39,369 nt of DNA from Clostridia bacterium (GCA_030529995.1 JAUMVT010000016.1:1-39369); one strand, 5' to 3'; counted from the stretch's first letter, positions 12,843 to 21,534 are shown. Numbers and translations: made by a program. The notes: generated by a model from the sequence alone, not told the origin.

Positions 12843-14162
12843 ATGGCTATAAAGGGTTATCAATCTTTTGCAGCCGCACCGAACCTTGACAACGGAATAA
12901 TTCCAACAAATGTGGTTTACGAGCTGGACAACATCATCTTCAACCTCTCAAAAGTTGAGGCTGCTTTGGTTGCCAGCTTTGAAGCAGGTGTAGGGTCGTC
13001 AATGGAAGGGGAAGATTTCATGGCGTACCAAAACACCCGCGTTCTTGTTTCTCTCAAAGGAGAAAAACCTAAATATGTCAAACTGCAAGCGGCGTCCCTT
13101 GATGAACTGAACGATAAAATAGTATCCACCTATGTCAAAAGTGGGCGCATCTGGGAGTTTGTCAAACATTCCGAAGCGGCAGAGCCCGCGCAACAGCAGC
13201 AACATGGAAAAGTTCCGTTATTAAAAGATTACTTGAACGAGTGGCTTTATGTGTTTAAGGCCAAGAAACTAAAACCAACATCAATAAAATTTTATGCAAC
13301 AATGGCTAAGGATCATATTATTCCTGGGCTCGGAGATAAAAGGCTTGACGAAATAACGGTTACAGATATTCAAGCCTTTTTGGATGAACGAGCTTATCTC
13401 TCGAAAAAATATTTGACAGAGATGAAGGTGTTCCTTAGCAGCTTGTATAAAGACGCGATGGAAGACAAATTGGTGGATAACAATCCGGCAACAAGTCGAA
13501 AACTATCTATCCCATCTGAGAAGGTAAAAGTTGTTCACGCTTTGCAACTTGAAGACTTTCAAGATATTGCAGCCAATTTGTATCGGTTGGACGTTCGCCA
13601 ACGGACACTACTTGGTCTCATGATGTATACTGGTATGAGAAGAGGAGAGGTTCTGGGCTTACGCTGGGAGGACATTGATTGGGAAAAGAAGACAATCAAT
13701 GTAACTCGTAATGTCACACTCGCTCAAAATACTCCGATTATCACTACCACAAAGTCGGAAAACGGTATTCGAACGATCCCGATAACCTCTGCGTTAGAAA
13801 CAATCTTGAAAGAAAATTCAGAGCAAGTTGGGTTCGTTGTATCTACGAAAGCAGATAAGGAATCTCCGCTCAGCCACACGATGTACAATCGTATGTGGCA
13901 ATCTATCTCTAAGAAGATAGACCTTCACGGAGCATCTGCGCACGTTTTTCGTCATACCTTCCTAACACTGATTGCCAGTACAGGAGCGGATCCAAAAACC
14001 ATCCAAGCGTTGGCAGGCCATGGCGACATCCAGATTACCATGAATCGCTACGTCGATCCGTCAAAACAGAACCTTCTCAAGGCCACAGAAACACTGGAAA
14101 GTCTGCTGTTTTCGGACGGCAAAGTGAAAGATACAACAAGTGCCGAACCTATTGCGTCATAA
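12843..14162 (+). CDS. int: tyrosine recombinase / integrase
   Basis: Site-specific recombinase for integration and excision of the element. In order: an N-terminal region with an arm-binding-type fold, a core-binding domain (PLLKDYLNEWLYVFKAKKLK and following), then the catalytic domain with TGMRRGEVLGLRWEDI (first catalytic arginine near residue 266), HVFRHTF (His-x-x-Arg), GHGDIQIT (second histidine) and NRYVD (tyrosine nucleophile). The first ATG is 12843, but it has no ribosome-binding site. The frame stays open upstream to 12765 and GGGGTG precedes an in-frame ATT at 12777, so a rare ATT start adding 22 residues is possible. The gene ends 130 nt before the 3' end of tRNA-Met. Confidence 0.95.
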   Translation: MAIKGYQSFAAAPNLDNGIIPTNVVYELDNIIFNLSKVEAALVASFEAGVGSSMEGEDFMAYQNTRVLVSLKGEKPKYVKLQAASLDELNDKIVSTYVKSGRIWEFVKHSEAAEPAQQQQHGKVPLLKDYLNEWLYVFKAKKLKPTSIKFYATMAKDHIIPGLGDKRLDEITVTDIQAFLDERAYLSKKYLTEMKVFLSSLYKDAMEDKLVDNNPATSRKLSIPSEKVKVVHALQLEDFQDIAANLYRLDVRQRTLLGLMMYTGMRRGEVLGLRWEDIDWEKKTINVTRNVTLAQNTPIITTTKSENGIRTIPITSALETILKENSEQVGFVVSTKADKESPLSHTMYNRMWQSISKKIDLHGASAHVFRHTFLTLIASTGADPKTIQALAGHGDIQITMNRYVDPSKQNLLKATETLESLLFSDGKVKDTTSAEPIAS

Positions 14163-14292
14163 GGGTTTTACCGGCAATACAACCTCCCAATTTTGGACGC
14201 GTTTTCGGACATTTGACGCAAACATCCATGTATACACAGCGATGCATAAAAATAAAAACCCTTGAGAACGTTGATTCTCAAGGGTTTCGTAA
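14163..14292. other. probable right attachment-site region of the element
   Basis: The integrase points toward the 3' end of tRNA-Met and the base composition shifts near here. Most tRNA-targeted elements recombine within the tRNA 3' end, which would place the junction at about 14293. However, the tRNA terminator at 14247-14287 looks native, so the junction may instead lie between 14163 and 14255. The partner site is outside the window and no repeat can be shown. Confidence 0.4.
14247..14287 (-). terminator. rho-independent terminator of the tRNA operon
   Basis: A perfect 13-bp inverted repeat (AAACCCTTGAGAA at 14256-14268 and its complement at 14275-14287, 6-nt loop). Read on the minus strand it is followed by TTTTATTTTTA. 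It lies 6 nt past the encoded CCA of tRNA-Met, so it ends the tRNA transcript. Confidence 0.85.
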
Positions 14293-14369
14293 TGGTGGCT
14301 CCGATAGGATTCGAACCTATGACACTCCGGGTATGAACCGAATGCTCTAGCCAACTGAGCTACGGAGCC
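14293..14369 (-). tRNA. tRNA-Met (elongator, anticodon CAT)
   Basis: The minus strand folds as a full cloverleaf: acceptor GGCTCCG with CGGAGCC, D-arm GCTCAGTTGGCTAGAGC, anticodon loop TTCATAC with stem TTCGG/CCGGA, T-arm with GGTTCGAATCC, discriminator A and an encoded CCA. The loop matches elongator tRNA-Met of Firmicutes better than the CAT-bearing tRNA-Ile2. Its 3' end faces the integrase gene, so it is the likely integration target. Confidence 0.92.
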
Positions 14370-14372
14370 ACA

Positions 14373-14449
<77 letters not shown>

Positions 14450-14479
14450 ACATTTGCCGCTTCACCGGCGACAAGGGAT

Positions 14480-14508
14480 ATCATACACGATTTCATCCCG
14501 AATGTCAA
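14480..14508 (-). promoter_or_regulatory. promoter of the fMet–Met tRNA operon
   Basis: On the minus strand TTGACA (14503-14508) and TATGAT (14480-14485) are separated by exactly 17 nt, a near-consensus sigma-70/SigA promoter about 30 nt before the tRNA-fMet gene. Confidence 0.85.
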
Positions 14509-14582
14509 CCCCTTTTTTGAAAAAGTCTGCGATGCGGTGTGGAGCCCATTGTTATTGCCTCTTTTTGACAGTTGAAATCATC

Positions 14583-14611
14583 TTGCCCTCATGAAAAAAG
14601 TAAGATATAAT
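14583..14611 (+). promoter_or_regulatory. promoter for the hutP-like–cmk operon
   Basis: TTGCCC (14583-14588), a 17-nt spacer and TATAAT (14606-14611), 29 nt before the ATG of the hutP-like gene. A better -35 hexamer (TTGACA at 14565) is too far away to be used with this -10. Confidence 0.65.
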
Positions 14612-14640
14612 AGGTATATTGCGAGTAGGGAGGTGAGCCC

Positions 14641-15060
14641 ATGACAAGCGGAGAAACGGATAGCCGGGAAGTTGCCCGGGGAGCGATTATGATGGCCATG
14701 TCCGCCTCAAGGCAGGAAGAGAATACCCAGAAGGACGCCCTGGCAGAGAGCGGCATCCTGGCCGCCGCCGCAGACTTCGGGGGTGAATTTGTCCCTTCCA
14801 TCATGAAAATGGTGGAACGAGCCGTGGTGTGTGCCAAGCGGGAAGGTCTGATCGGCGACACCCATCATGAGGAAGGCACTGTGGCAGGCGCTGCCCGGGA
14901 AGCCCTCAGTCAGGTGGCAGGCAAGGCGCTGGGTTTAAGCGTCGGCGGCAAAATCGGCGTTGCCCGCCGTGGGGAGCATGTGGCGGTTGCCGTGTTCTTC
15001 GGCATCGGATTAGGCCATTTGAATGAAGTATGCGTTGGCATGGGTCATCGCACCATATAA
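14641..15060 (+). CDS. HutP-family protein
   Basis: A 139-residue protein of the HutP superfamily. HutP of Bacillus is an RNA-binding antiterminator needing L-histidine and Mg2+. The N-terminal REVARGAIMMAMSASRQEE matches the family's first helix. The GEHVAVAVFFGIGLGHLNEV and GMGHRTI blocks match its C-terminal core, and paired histidines in DTHHEEGTV sit where metal-binding histidines are found. In Clostridia related proteins often stand before cmk and are not tied to histidine use, so the ligand and target are unknown. A GAGGTG site precedes the ATG. It probably shares its transcript with cmk and plsC. Confidence 0.82.
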   Translation: MTSGETDSREVARGAIMMAMSASRQEENTQKDALAESGILAAAADFGGEFVPSIMKMVERAVVCAKREGLIGDTHHEEGTVAGAAREALSQVAGKALGLSVGGKIGVARRGEHVAVAVFFGIGLGHLNEVCVGMGHRTI

Positions 15061-15083
15061 TCGAAATAAGGGGTAATGAAACA

Positions 15084-15752
15084 ATGCCGTTGAATCTGGC
15101 AATCGATGGCCCGGTAGGGGCAGGCAAGTCTTCTGTGGCGGATGCAGTAGCGAAGCGGCTGAACATCTTGCATTTGGACACGGGTGCTATGTACCGTGCC
15201 GTGGGGCTGGCAGCCATTCGTCAGGGTGTAGACCCTAGGGACGAAGCCGGTGTATCCACCGTGTGTGACCATATCGCCGTGGACGTTCGATACGGTCAGG
15301 AGGGTCAGCACACCCTGCTGAACGGCGAAGACGTGACCGGGCTCATCCGCACAGAGGAAGTCTCCATGGCAGCATCTACCGTAGCTCGGTATGTCCACGT
15401 GCGGCAAAGCATGGTGAAGCTTCAGCAGACGCTGGCCGCTCGGCAGGATATGCTGCTGGACGGCCGGGACATCGGCACCCGGGTGCTTCCCAATGCTACG
15501 GTGAAGATTTACCTGACTGCCTCCCCGGAGGAGCGGGCACGGCGCCGCTTTCTGGAGCTGGAAAGTAAGGGAAGTACGGATACCTACGAGCAGGTACTGG
15601 AAGACTTGAAGAAGCGAGATCAGCAGGACATGCATCGAGCAGTTGATCCTCTTCGTCCGGCGGAGGATGCGGTGGTGCTGGATACCACGGCCATGGATTT
15701 TGCTGCGGTGGTGGATGCCATTGCAGCCCTTGCGGAGGCGAAACGGGCGTGA
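15084..15752 (+). CDS. cmk: cytidylate kinase
   Basis: Phosphorylates CMP and dCMP to the diphosphates with ATP. IDGPVGAGKSSVADAVAKRL (residues 6-25) is the P-loop. LDTGAMYRAVGLAAI is the CMP-binding motif, DGRDIGTRVLPNA holds the conserved Asp and Arg contacts, and the LID-type ERARRRFLEL segment follows. The length of 222 residues is standard. GGGGTAATG precedes the start, and the gene overlaps plsC by 4 nt, the typical cmk–plsC–ispH order of Clostridia. Confidence 0.97.
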   Translation: MPLNLAIDGPVGAGKSSVADAVAKRLNILHLDTGAMYRAVGLAAIRQGVDPRDEAGVSTVCDHIAVDVRYGQEGQHTLLNGEDVTGLIRTEEVSMAASTVARYVHVRQSMVKLQQTLAARQDMLLDGRDIGTRVLPNATVKIYLTASPEERARRRFLELESKGSTDTYEQVLEDLKKRDQQDMHRAVDPLRPAEDAVVLDTTAMDFAAVVDAIAALAEAKRA

Positions 15753-16378
15753 GTGAAGCAAAAGAAAAGCAGCCCAAGCAAAAGAAATCCTTCTTTTATA
15801 TCATTGCCCGGTTCCTGGCCGCCATCGTTTTCCACACTTTGGCGCCGGTGTTTTATCACGGAAAGGAAAACATTCCCGGAGAGCTGCCCTACATCATCAT
15901 CGCCAACCATTCTTCCTTTATGGATCCGGTGATTATGGCCTATGCCATTAAGAAGCATGACGTAACCTTCTTAGGGAAGAAGGAGCTCATCAAAAACAAG
16001 CTGGCGTCCTTTATTCTCAGGAATATGCACATCATTCCCGTGGAGCGGCACAGCACGGACATGGCCGCTATGCGAGCCTGCGTCTCTGCCCTGCGGAATC
16101 AGCAGATTCTGGGCATCTTCCCGGAAGGAACAAGGCATCATCAGGGGCTGATGGAGGAAATCGAAGGGGGCGTGGCCATGATCGCCCTGCGCAGCGGCGC
16201 CCCGGTGATTCCCATGTACATCACCCCCAAGTTCCGCATGTTCCATCGCACGGACTGCTACATCGGTTCAGCGATTCCCACGGAGGATTTGCGGCAGCAG
16301 GGCGTGAACAAGGAAACCTGCCAGGAACTGCTGGAGCGAATCACTGCTACCTATGCCGCTATGGCCAAGCAGAAATAA
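15749..16378 (+). CDS. plsC: 1-acyl-sn-glycerol-3-phosphate acyltransferase
   Basis: Makes phosphatidic acid from lysophosphatidic acid at the inner membrane. NHSSFMDP is the catalytic HxxxxD motif, FPEGTR the glycerophosphate-binding motif, and APVIPMYI the later conserved block. A hydrophobic segment (FYIIARFLAAIVFHTLAPVF) near residues 16-35 anchors it. The start is GTG, overlapping the cmk stop, so translation is coupled. Standard length at 209 residues. Confidence 0.94.
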   Translation: MSEAKEKQPKQKKSFFYIIARFLAAIVFHTLAPVFYHGKENIPGELPYIIIANHSSFMDPVIMAYAIKKHDVTFLGKKELIKNKLASFILRNMHIIPVERHSTDMAAMRACVSALRNQQILGIFPEGTRHHQGLMEEIEGGVAMIALRSGAPVIPMYITPKFRMFHRTDCYIGSAIPTEDLRQQGVNKETCQELLERITATYAAMAKQK

Positions 16379-16459
16379 TTTTTTTCTGCTAAAAAGAAGG
16401 AATTTTCCCTTTTACGGCGAACGATAAACAACTAGAGCCTTTTGCGAAAGGAGCCGGGT

Positions 16460-18448
16460 ATGCCACTGGAGATTGCGGAACATGCAGGGTTTTGCATGGG
16501 CGTAAAGCGTGCCGTGCAGGCAGCCATGGAGGTTGCTCGGTCAGGTGAAAAAGCCTGTACCCTGGGTGAGGTCATCCACAATCCTCAAGTGGTGGCAGAA
16601 CTGGCGGCGCTGGGCGTTTCCCCTGTGCAGGATATTGCACAGGCGGCGGGACGTAAGGTGCTGATTCGCAGCCACGGGGTTTCTCCTGATGTGCTGGCGC
16701 AGCTGAAGGAAAAGGGCTGCGCCGTGCAGGATTTGACCTGTCCCTTCGTGGCGAAGCTGCATAAGATTGTGGCGGAAGGTTCACGGGACGGTACGCCTGT
16801 GATTCTGATCGGCGAGCAGGAGCATCCCGAAGTGCGGGGCACCGCAGGCTGGGCACACGGTTCGGTTTATGTGGTGAACACTGTGGAAGAGGCGGAAGCC
16901 CTCCCCACCATGGATCGGGCGCTGGCGGCTGCGCAAACCACCTTTCCCCCGGAAAAGTGGGAAGCCATTACACAGGTGCTGAGCCGAAAGGTAGCTTGCC
17001 CGGAAAAGCACTGCACCATCTGCTCCGCAACGGAGACCCGGCAAAGGGAGGCTAAGGAGCTTGCCTCCAGGGCGGATGCCATGATCGTTATCGGCGGTCG
17101 GAACAGTGCCAACACGAAAAAGCTCTATGCGGCATGTAAGGAACGGTGTCCGCGAACCATTTTGGTAGAGCGTGCGTCGGAAATTCCGGCGGGCTTTGCA
17201 AATATGAATATCGATATCATAGGAATAACCGCCGGTGCTTCCACACCTGACGGTTCACTTAAGGAGGTTGTAACCCGCATGACTGACAATGAATCCATGG
17301 ACTTTGGCGCTATGCTTGCTGCCGAAGAGCAGACCAAGCTGCGCCCTGGTCAGCAGATTACCGGCAAGGTGCTGACCGTGACCGACGACGACGTATGCGT
17401 GAGCATTCCCGGCTACAAGGCCGATGGCCGCATTAAGCGTGCTGACCTGATGCAGTCCGACGTCAAGGTCGATGACGAGATCGAGGCCGAGGTTGTCAAG
17501 ATCAATGACGGTGAGGGCGATGTGGTGCTGAGCCAGCGTAATATCGCGAACCGCAAGGCTTGGGACGCACTGATGGCCAAGTACGACGCCGGTGAACTGG
17601 TTGTGGAAGGTGTTGGCAAGGAAGCCGTCAAGGGTGGCCTGATTGCCGATGTTGGCGGTGTGCGCGCTTTCGTGCCCGCTTCTCAGCTGAGCCAGCGTTA
17701 TGTAGAAAAGATCGGCGACTTCGTGGGCAAGGACATGAAGCTGAAGATCATCGAAGTGGACAAGCAGAAGAAGCGCATCGTAGCCAGCCGCAAGGCAGTC
17801 ATTGCTGAAGAAGCTGCCGCTAAGAAGAAGGAAGCATGGGACAAGCTGGAAGAAGGCATCGTGATTCACGGTATCGTTCGCCGGCTGACCGATTTCGGCG
17901 CATTCGTGGATGTTGGCGGCGTAGACGGCCTGATTCACATCACCGACCTGAGCTGGGGTCACATCAAGCATCCCAGCGAGGTTGTGCAGCCCAACCAGGA
18001 AGTGGACGTAAAGATCCTGTCCCTGGATCGTGACCGTGACCGGATTCAGCTGGGCTACAAGCAGCTCCAGCCCCGTCCCTGGGACAACGCTCAGGAGAAG
18101 TATCCTGAGGGCTCCATTGTGGAGGGCAAGGTTGTCCGCATCACCGAGTTCGGCGCTTTCGTAGAGCTGGAGCCCGGCCTGGATGGCTTGGTACACATTT
18201 CCCAGTGCGCCCTGAACCGGGTTGCCAAGGTGGAAGACGCTGTGCAGGTTGGCCAGACCGTACGGGTAAAGGTGCTGAGCGTGGATCCCGAGAAGAAGCG
18301 GATCTCCCTGAGCATTCGTCAGGTGCTGGAAGAGGAAGCCTTCAACTACAGCGATGAAATTCCCGGCGATGCAGAGTTCGAACTGTTCGCTACCGATGAA
18401 ACCCCTGTGGAAGAGCTGCCCCAGGCAGAAGACGCTCCTCAGGCGTAA
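16460..18448 (+). CDS. ispH-rpsA: fused IspH (HMBPP reductase) and ribosomal protein S1
   Basis: Residues 1-273 are IspH, the 4Fe-4S enzyme that makes IPP and DMAPP in the MEP isoprenoid pathway. The three cluster cysteines fall at about 12 (GFCMGV), 94 (LTCPF) and 188 (CTICSATETRQ), and the substrate residues at H40, H122, NSANT and GASTPD. Residues 293-625 are four S1 RNA-binding domains, the last two ending in DRIQLGYKQ and KRISLSIRQ. This fusion is known in Clostridia. The start is the ATG after AAAGGAG at 16446. At the junction AAGGAGG (17261-17267) lies 11 nt before ATG 17279, so the S1 part might also be made alone (388 aa). A terminator follows at 18464. Confidence 0.96.
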   Translation: MPLEIAEHAGFCMGVKRAVQAAMEVARSGEKACTLGEVIHNPQVVAELAALGVSPVQDIAQAAGRKVLIRSHGVSPDVLAQLKEKGCAVQDLTCPFVAKLHKIVAEGSRDGTPVILIGEQEHPEVRGTAGWAHGSVYVVNTVEEAEALPTMDRALAAAQTTFPPEKWEAITQVLSRKVACPEKHCTICSATETRQREAKELASRADAMIVIGGRNSANTKKLYAACKERCPRTILVERASEIPAGFANMNIDIIGITAGASTPDGSLKEVVTRMTDNESMDFGAMLAAEEQTKLRPGQQITGKVLTVTDDDVCVSIPGYKADGRIKRADLMQSDVKVDDEIEAEVVKINDGEGDVVLSQRNIANRKAWDALMAKYDAGELVVEGVGKEAVKGGLIADVGGVRAFVPASQLSQRYVEKIGDFVGKDMKLKIIEVDKQKKRIVASRKAVIAEEAAAKKKEAWDKLEEGIVIHGIVRRLTDFGAFVDVGGVDGLIHITDLSWGHIKHPSEVVQPNQEVDVKILSLDRDRDRIQLGYKQLQPRPWDNAQEKYPEGSIVEGKVVRITEFGAFVELEPGLDGLVHISQCALNRVAKVEDAVQVGQTVRVKVLSVDPEKKRISLSIRQVLEEEAFNYSDEIPGDAEFELFATDETPVEELPQAEDAPQA

Positions 18449-18463
18449 GAGAAAATGAAACGA

Positions 18464-18493
18464 GGAGGCAGGCCTTTGGCTTGTCTCCTTTTT
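18464..18493 (+). terminator. rho-independent terminator after ispH-rpsA
   Basis: An 11-bp stem (GGAGGCAGGCC at 18464-18474 with GGCTTGTCTCC at 18478-18488, including two G·U pairs), a 3-nt loop, then TTTTT. Confidence 0.88.
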
Positions 18494-18529
18494 CTGGTTG
18501 TATGAAAAAAATCCCGAGGAGGGCATTGC

Positions 18530-19825
18530 ATGGCTCCGTGGCCTGAAGCTTTTTTGACTCGCATGGCCGGGCAGCTTGGGGATGAGCTGCCTGCTTTTTT
18601 GAACGCCTTGGAGGAGCCCTGCCAACGGGGCATCCGGCTGAATCCCAGGAAGCAGGCACAGCAGCAGCCTCAAGGTCTTTGGGAACCTGTGCCTTGGGCA
18701 GAAAACGGATACTATCTCTCCCCTGAGTCCAACGCCGGGGCTGTCCCCCTGCACGAGGCAGGAGCCTGGTATCTGCAGGAGCCCAGCGCCATGCTGCCTG
18801 CTGCCGTGCTTGCTCCCCAGCCCGGGGAAAAGGTGCTGGATTTGTGTGCCGCACCCGGCGGAAAGAGTACCCAGCTTGCCGCAGCCATGGCCGGTCAAGG
18901 CTTGCTGGTATGCAACGAGCCCGTGTCCAAGCGTGCCCTGATTCTTTCCCGGAACATCGAGCGCATGGGCATTACCAACGCTTTGGTGGTCAGTGCCATG
19001 CCGGATAAACTGGCTGCCCGGTGGCCGGAAGGCTTTGATGCGCTGCAAGTGGACGCGCCCTGCTCGGGAGAAGGCATGTTCCGCCGCCACCCGGAAACCC
19101 GGGCGGAATGGTCGCCGGAGAATGCTGCCGGATGCGCCAAGCGTCAGGCAGAAATTCTGGATGCGGCTGCTTTGCTGGTGCGTCCGGGTGGGCGCATGGT
19201 ATATTCCACATGCACCCTGAATCCTGTGGAAAACGAGGATACGGTGGCTGCCTTCCTGCAGCAGCACAGTGACTTCACCCTGACGCCCTTTCATCTGCCC
19301 GGAGCAGACGCTCCGGAAGGCATGCTGACCTGCTATCCCCACCGAATGCGGGGAGAAGGGCATTTTGTAGCACTGCTGCACCGTCAGGGAGATGGAACTG
19401 CCAAGCTTCCCTTGGACACCAGCCTTCCCACCCCCAGCAAGGATCAGCGACAGGTGTATGAGCATTTTGCAGGCAGGTATGCTCCCGCACCGACCCATCT
19501 GCTGGGAGAAGCTTTGGTATCTTTGCCTGATTGCCCGGATGTGCGTGGACTGAAAGTGATGCGGTGCGGATTGCATTTGGGCAGTGTGAAGGGAAAGCTG
19601 TTTCAGCCGGATCACGCCTGGGCAGCGGCGGATGTTTCGCCGGATTTCCCCCATGTTATCCTGACGGATGAACAGGCAGTTTTGTATCTCCGTGGGGAAG
19701 CCTTGGCCGTGCCTGATACGCTTAAGGGCTGGGTGCTTGCGGAGTATGGCGGACTGTGCTTAGGCTGGGGGAAGTGCTCCGGCGGACAGATGAAGAACCA
19801 TTATCCCAAGGGATTAAGGAGATAA
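18530..19825 (+). CDS. RsmF-type rRNA m5C methyltransferase (NOL1/NOP2/sun family)
   Basis: Methylates cytosine C5 in RNA with SAM, most likely in 16S rRNA. An N-terminal RNA-binding part ends near residue 95. The Rossmann domain then shows LDLCAAPGGKSTQL (SAM binding), VDAPCSGEGMFRR (with the PC motif) and YSTCTLNPVENE (with the catalytic TC cysteine). A C-terminal PUA-like domain spans about residues 300-431 and includes GLKVMRCGLHLG and LRGEALAVPD, as in Firmicutes RsmF relatives such as the YebU-like group. GGAGGGC precedes the ATG. The exact target cytosine cannot be read from sequence. Confidence 0.9.
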   Translation: MAPWPEAFLTRMAGQLGDELPAFLNALEEPCQRGIRLNPRKQAQQQPQGLWEPVPWAENGYYLSPESNAGAVPLHEAGAWYLQEPSAMLPAAVLAPQPGEKVLDLCAAPGGKSTQLAAAMAGQGLLVCNEPVSKRALILSRNIERMGITNALVVSAMPDKLAARWPEGFDALQVDAPCSGEGMFRRHPETRAEWSPENAAGCAKRQAEILDAAALLVRPGGRMVYSTCTLNPVENEDTVAAFLQQHSDFTLTPFHLPGADAPEGMLTCYPHRMRGEGHFVALLHRQGDGTAKLPLDTSLPTPSKDQRQVYEHFAGRYAPAPTHLLGEALVSLPDCPDVRGLKVMRCGLHLGSVKGKLFQPDHAWAAADVSPDFPHVILTDEQAVLYLRGEALAVPDTLKGWVLAEYGGLCLGWGKCSGGQMKNHYPKGLRR

Positions 19826-19893
19826 TTCCTTCAGGACATATCCCCTCGCCATACCGGAGCAAAGGAACATCCGTCACGGTAACGTGGACAGCA

Positions 19894-21396
19894 TTATGCC
19901 TTGTGACCGCCGATTTGGGCGTTGCGATCCATGGCAGTGGCGCCCTCTTGCAGGTTCATGCCTCGAAGAAGGGCGTTTTTGCCGAAGCGCTTCTTAATGG
20001 ACAGGGCGGCGGTTTGCAGCTTTCGCTCCCGTTCCAGCTCTGCTTCCTCCGCCTGCCGCTTGGCATCCTCTGCTGCGTAGTCCGTGAACAGATCCAGCTG
20101 CTCCGTTGACTGCACCGGGGCTTCTTCCCGGGGAAGCACGTGATTGGCTACCAGCGTCAGCCGGCGAACCAGCAACTTTGTATCTGCAATGCGGTCGAAA
20201 AGTTCTCCAGCTGCGTCCATGATTTTTCTGGCAGAGGCAGTGTAGTCATCCAGATTGATCGAGCCGTGAGCGGCCTTAGGCACCTGCCGTCCGTAGTGAT
20301 CCTGCTCCACTGCTCCGTGATAAGCAGCTCGCCGTGCCGGATCCGTCAGGTTCTCAATGTCATAGCCCACCGCAACCACCAGCTGATCCGTCACCAAGTC
20401 CTTATCCACCAGATCCAGTGCCATCAGGTCAGCCATCTCCCGCAGTGCCAGCCGAGCCTTTTCCGCCTCGTAGGGGCAATGAAGCACCTGCCCGGAGGTC
20501 AGGCTGTTGCTTGCCGGGCGATAAGCCTTGATTACATCAATGGTGCAGGGTTCCCAGCCCCAGGCATGGTCAATGAGCAGCCCTGCATTTTTGCCGAACA
20601 GCCTGTACAGCAGCTCTTCATGCACATGGGAGCACAGCGCCACATCCCCCATGGTCAGCATGCCGTGAGCTTCCAGCTTTCTGGCATAGCCGTGCCCCAC
20701 ACGCCAGAAATCCGTTAGAGGACGATGATCCCACAGCGTTTGCCGGAAGGTCATCTCATCCAGCTGGGCGATGCGCACGCCATTTTCATCCGGCGGGATA
20801 TGCTTGGCCACAATATCCATGGCCACCTTGCAGAGGGACAGATTGGTGCCGATGCCTGCCGTGGCCGTGATGCCTGTTTCTGCCAGCACATCCAGAATGA
20901 TCTTCATGGCAAAATCATGGGCGGAAAGCCTGTAGGTAGCCAGATAGCAAGTCACATCCATAAAGACCTCGTCAATGGAGTAGACCACCACATCCTCCGG
21001 GGCAACATACCGCATGTAAATGGCATAAATGCGGGCGCTGTAATCCATGTACCGTGCCATCTGTGGCGGCGCAATGAGGAAATCCACCCCAAGGGAAGGA
21101 TTCCCCTGCAAGTCGGAAAAAACGCAGGTACTGCCCGTCAACTTTCTGCCTGGAGCAGCAGACTGGCGCTTGGCATTCACATCCCGCACCTTCTGCTTCA
21201 CTTCAAACAGCCGGGGGCGACCCGGAATCCCCAGACTTTTCAAGGAGGGGGTTACGGCCAGACAAATGGTTTTATCCGTGCGACTTTCATCCGCTACCAC
21301 CAGGTTGGTGTTCAGCGGGTCAAGACCCCGTTCCCGGCACTCCACAGAGGCGTAGAAAGATTTCAGGTCAATGGCGATGTAAGTACGTTCCCCCAT
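19894..21396 (-). CDS. Y-family (UmuC/DinB-type) translesion DNA polymerase
   Basis: A 500-residue error-prone polymerase. IAIDLKSFYASVECRERG holds the first catalytic aspartate, and VYSIDEVFMDVT the catalytic DE pair. GIGTNLSLCKVAMDIVAKH and the helix-hairpin-helix-like FWRVGHGYARKLEAHG follow. The length and the long C-terminal extension fit the UmuC-like polymerases of Firmicutes (UvrX/YqjW type) better than minimal DinB. The C-terminal tail lacks an obvious QLxLF clamp-binding end but EQLDLFTDY near residue 440 matches that motif. It has its own promoter with a LexA-type operator, so it should be induced by DNA damage. Confidence 0.92.
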   Translation of the reverse strand: MGERTYIAIDLKSFYASVECRERGLDPLNTNLVVADESRTDKTICLAVTPSLKSLGIPGRPRLFEVKQKVRDVNAKRQSAAPGRKLTGSTCVFSDLQGNPSLGVDFLIAPPQMARYMDYSARIYAIYMRYVAPEDVVVYSIDEVFMDVTCYLATYRLSAHDFAMKIILDVLAETGITATAGIGTNLSLCKVAMDIVAKHIPPDENGVRIAQLDEMTFRQTLWDHRPLTDFWRVGHGYARKLEAHGMLTMGDVALCSHVHEELLYRLFGKNAGLLIDHAWGWEPCTIDVIKAYRPASNSLTSGQVLHCPYEAEKARLALREMADLMALDLVDKDLVTDQLVVAVGYDIENLTDPARRAAYHGAVEQDHYGRQVPKAAHGSINLDDYTASARKIMDAAGELFDRIADTKLLVRRLTLVANHVLPREEAPVQSTEQLDLFTDYAAEDAKRQAEEAELERERKLQTAALSIKKRFGKNALLRGMNLQEGATAMDRNAQIGGHKA

Positions 21397-21425
21397 CCTC
21401 TGCGCCTCCTTCCGAAAAGATACAA

Positions 21426-21478
21426 CGAATGAATGTTCTTGTAATGTAGAGTATACAGGAGATGCAGGAAAACGTCAA
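21426..21478 (-). promoter_or_regulatory. SOS promoter and LexA-type box of the Y-family polymerase
   Basis: On the minus strand TTGACG (21473-21478), a 17-nt spacer and TATACT (21450-21455) form a strong promoter. Just downstream, at 21426-21439, the plus strand reads CGAATGAATGTTCT, which agrees with the Firmicutes LexA/DinR box CGAACRNRYGTTYG in all but two positions. The box would cover the transcription start region. Confidence 0.75.
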
Positions 21479-21534
21479 GATGGGGCTCTCGGTTTCTTCG
21501 CTGTGGAGGCACTTGCAATTCCCTGCGTTTCACC

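Noticed and set aside
14565-14611. TTGACA and TATAAT as one promoter
   Set aside because: The hexamers are 35 nt apart, far too wide; TTGCCC at 14583 gives a 17-nt spacer.
17255-19654. A 799-codon open frame on the minus strand
   Set aside because: It lies opposite ispH-rpsA and rsmF, both full-length and well conserved. The frame is a by-product of high G+C third positions in the real genes.
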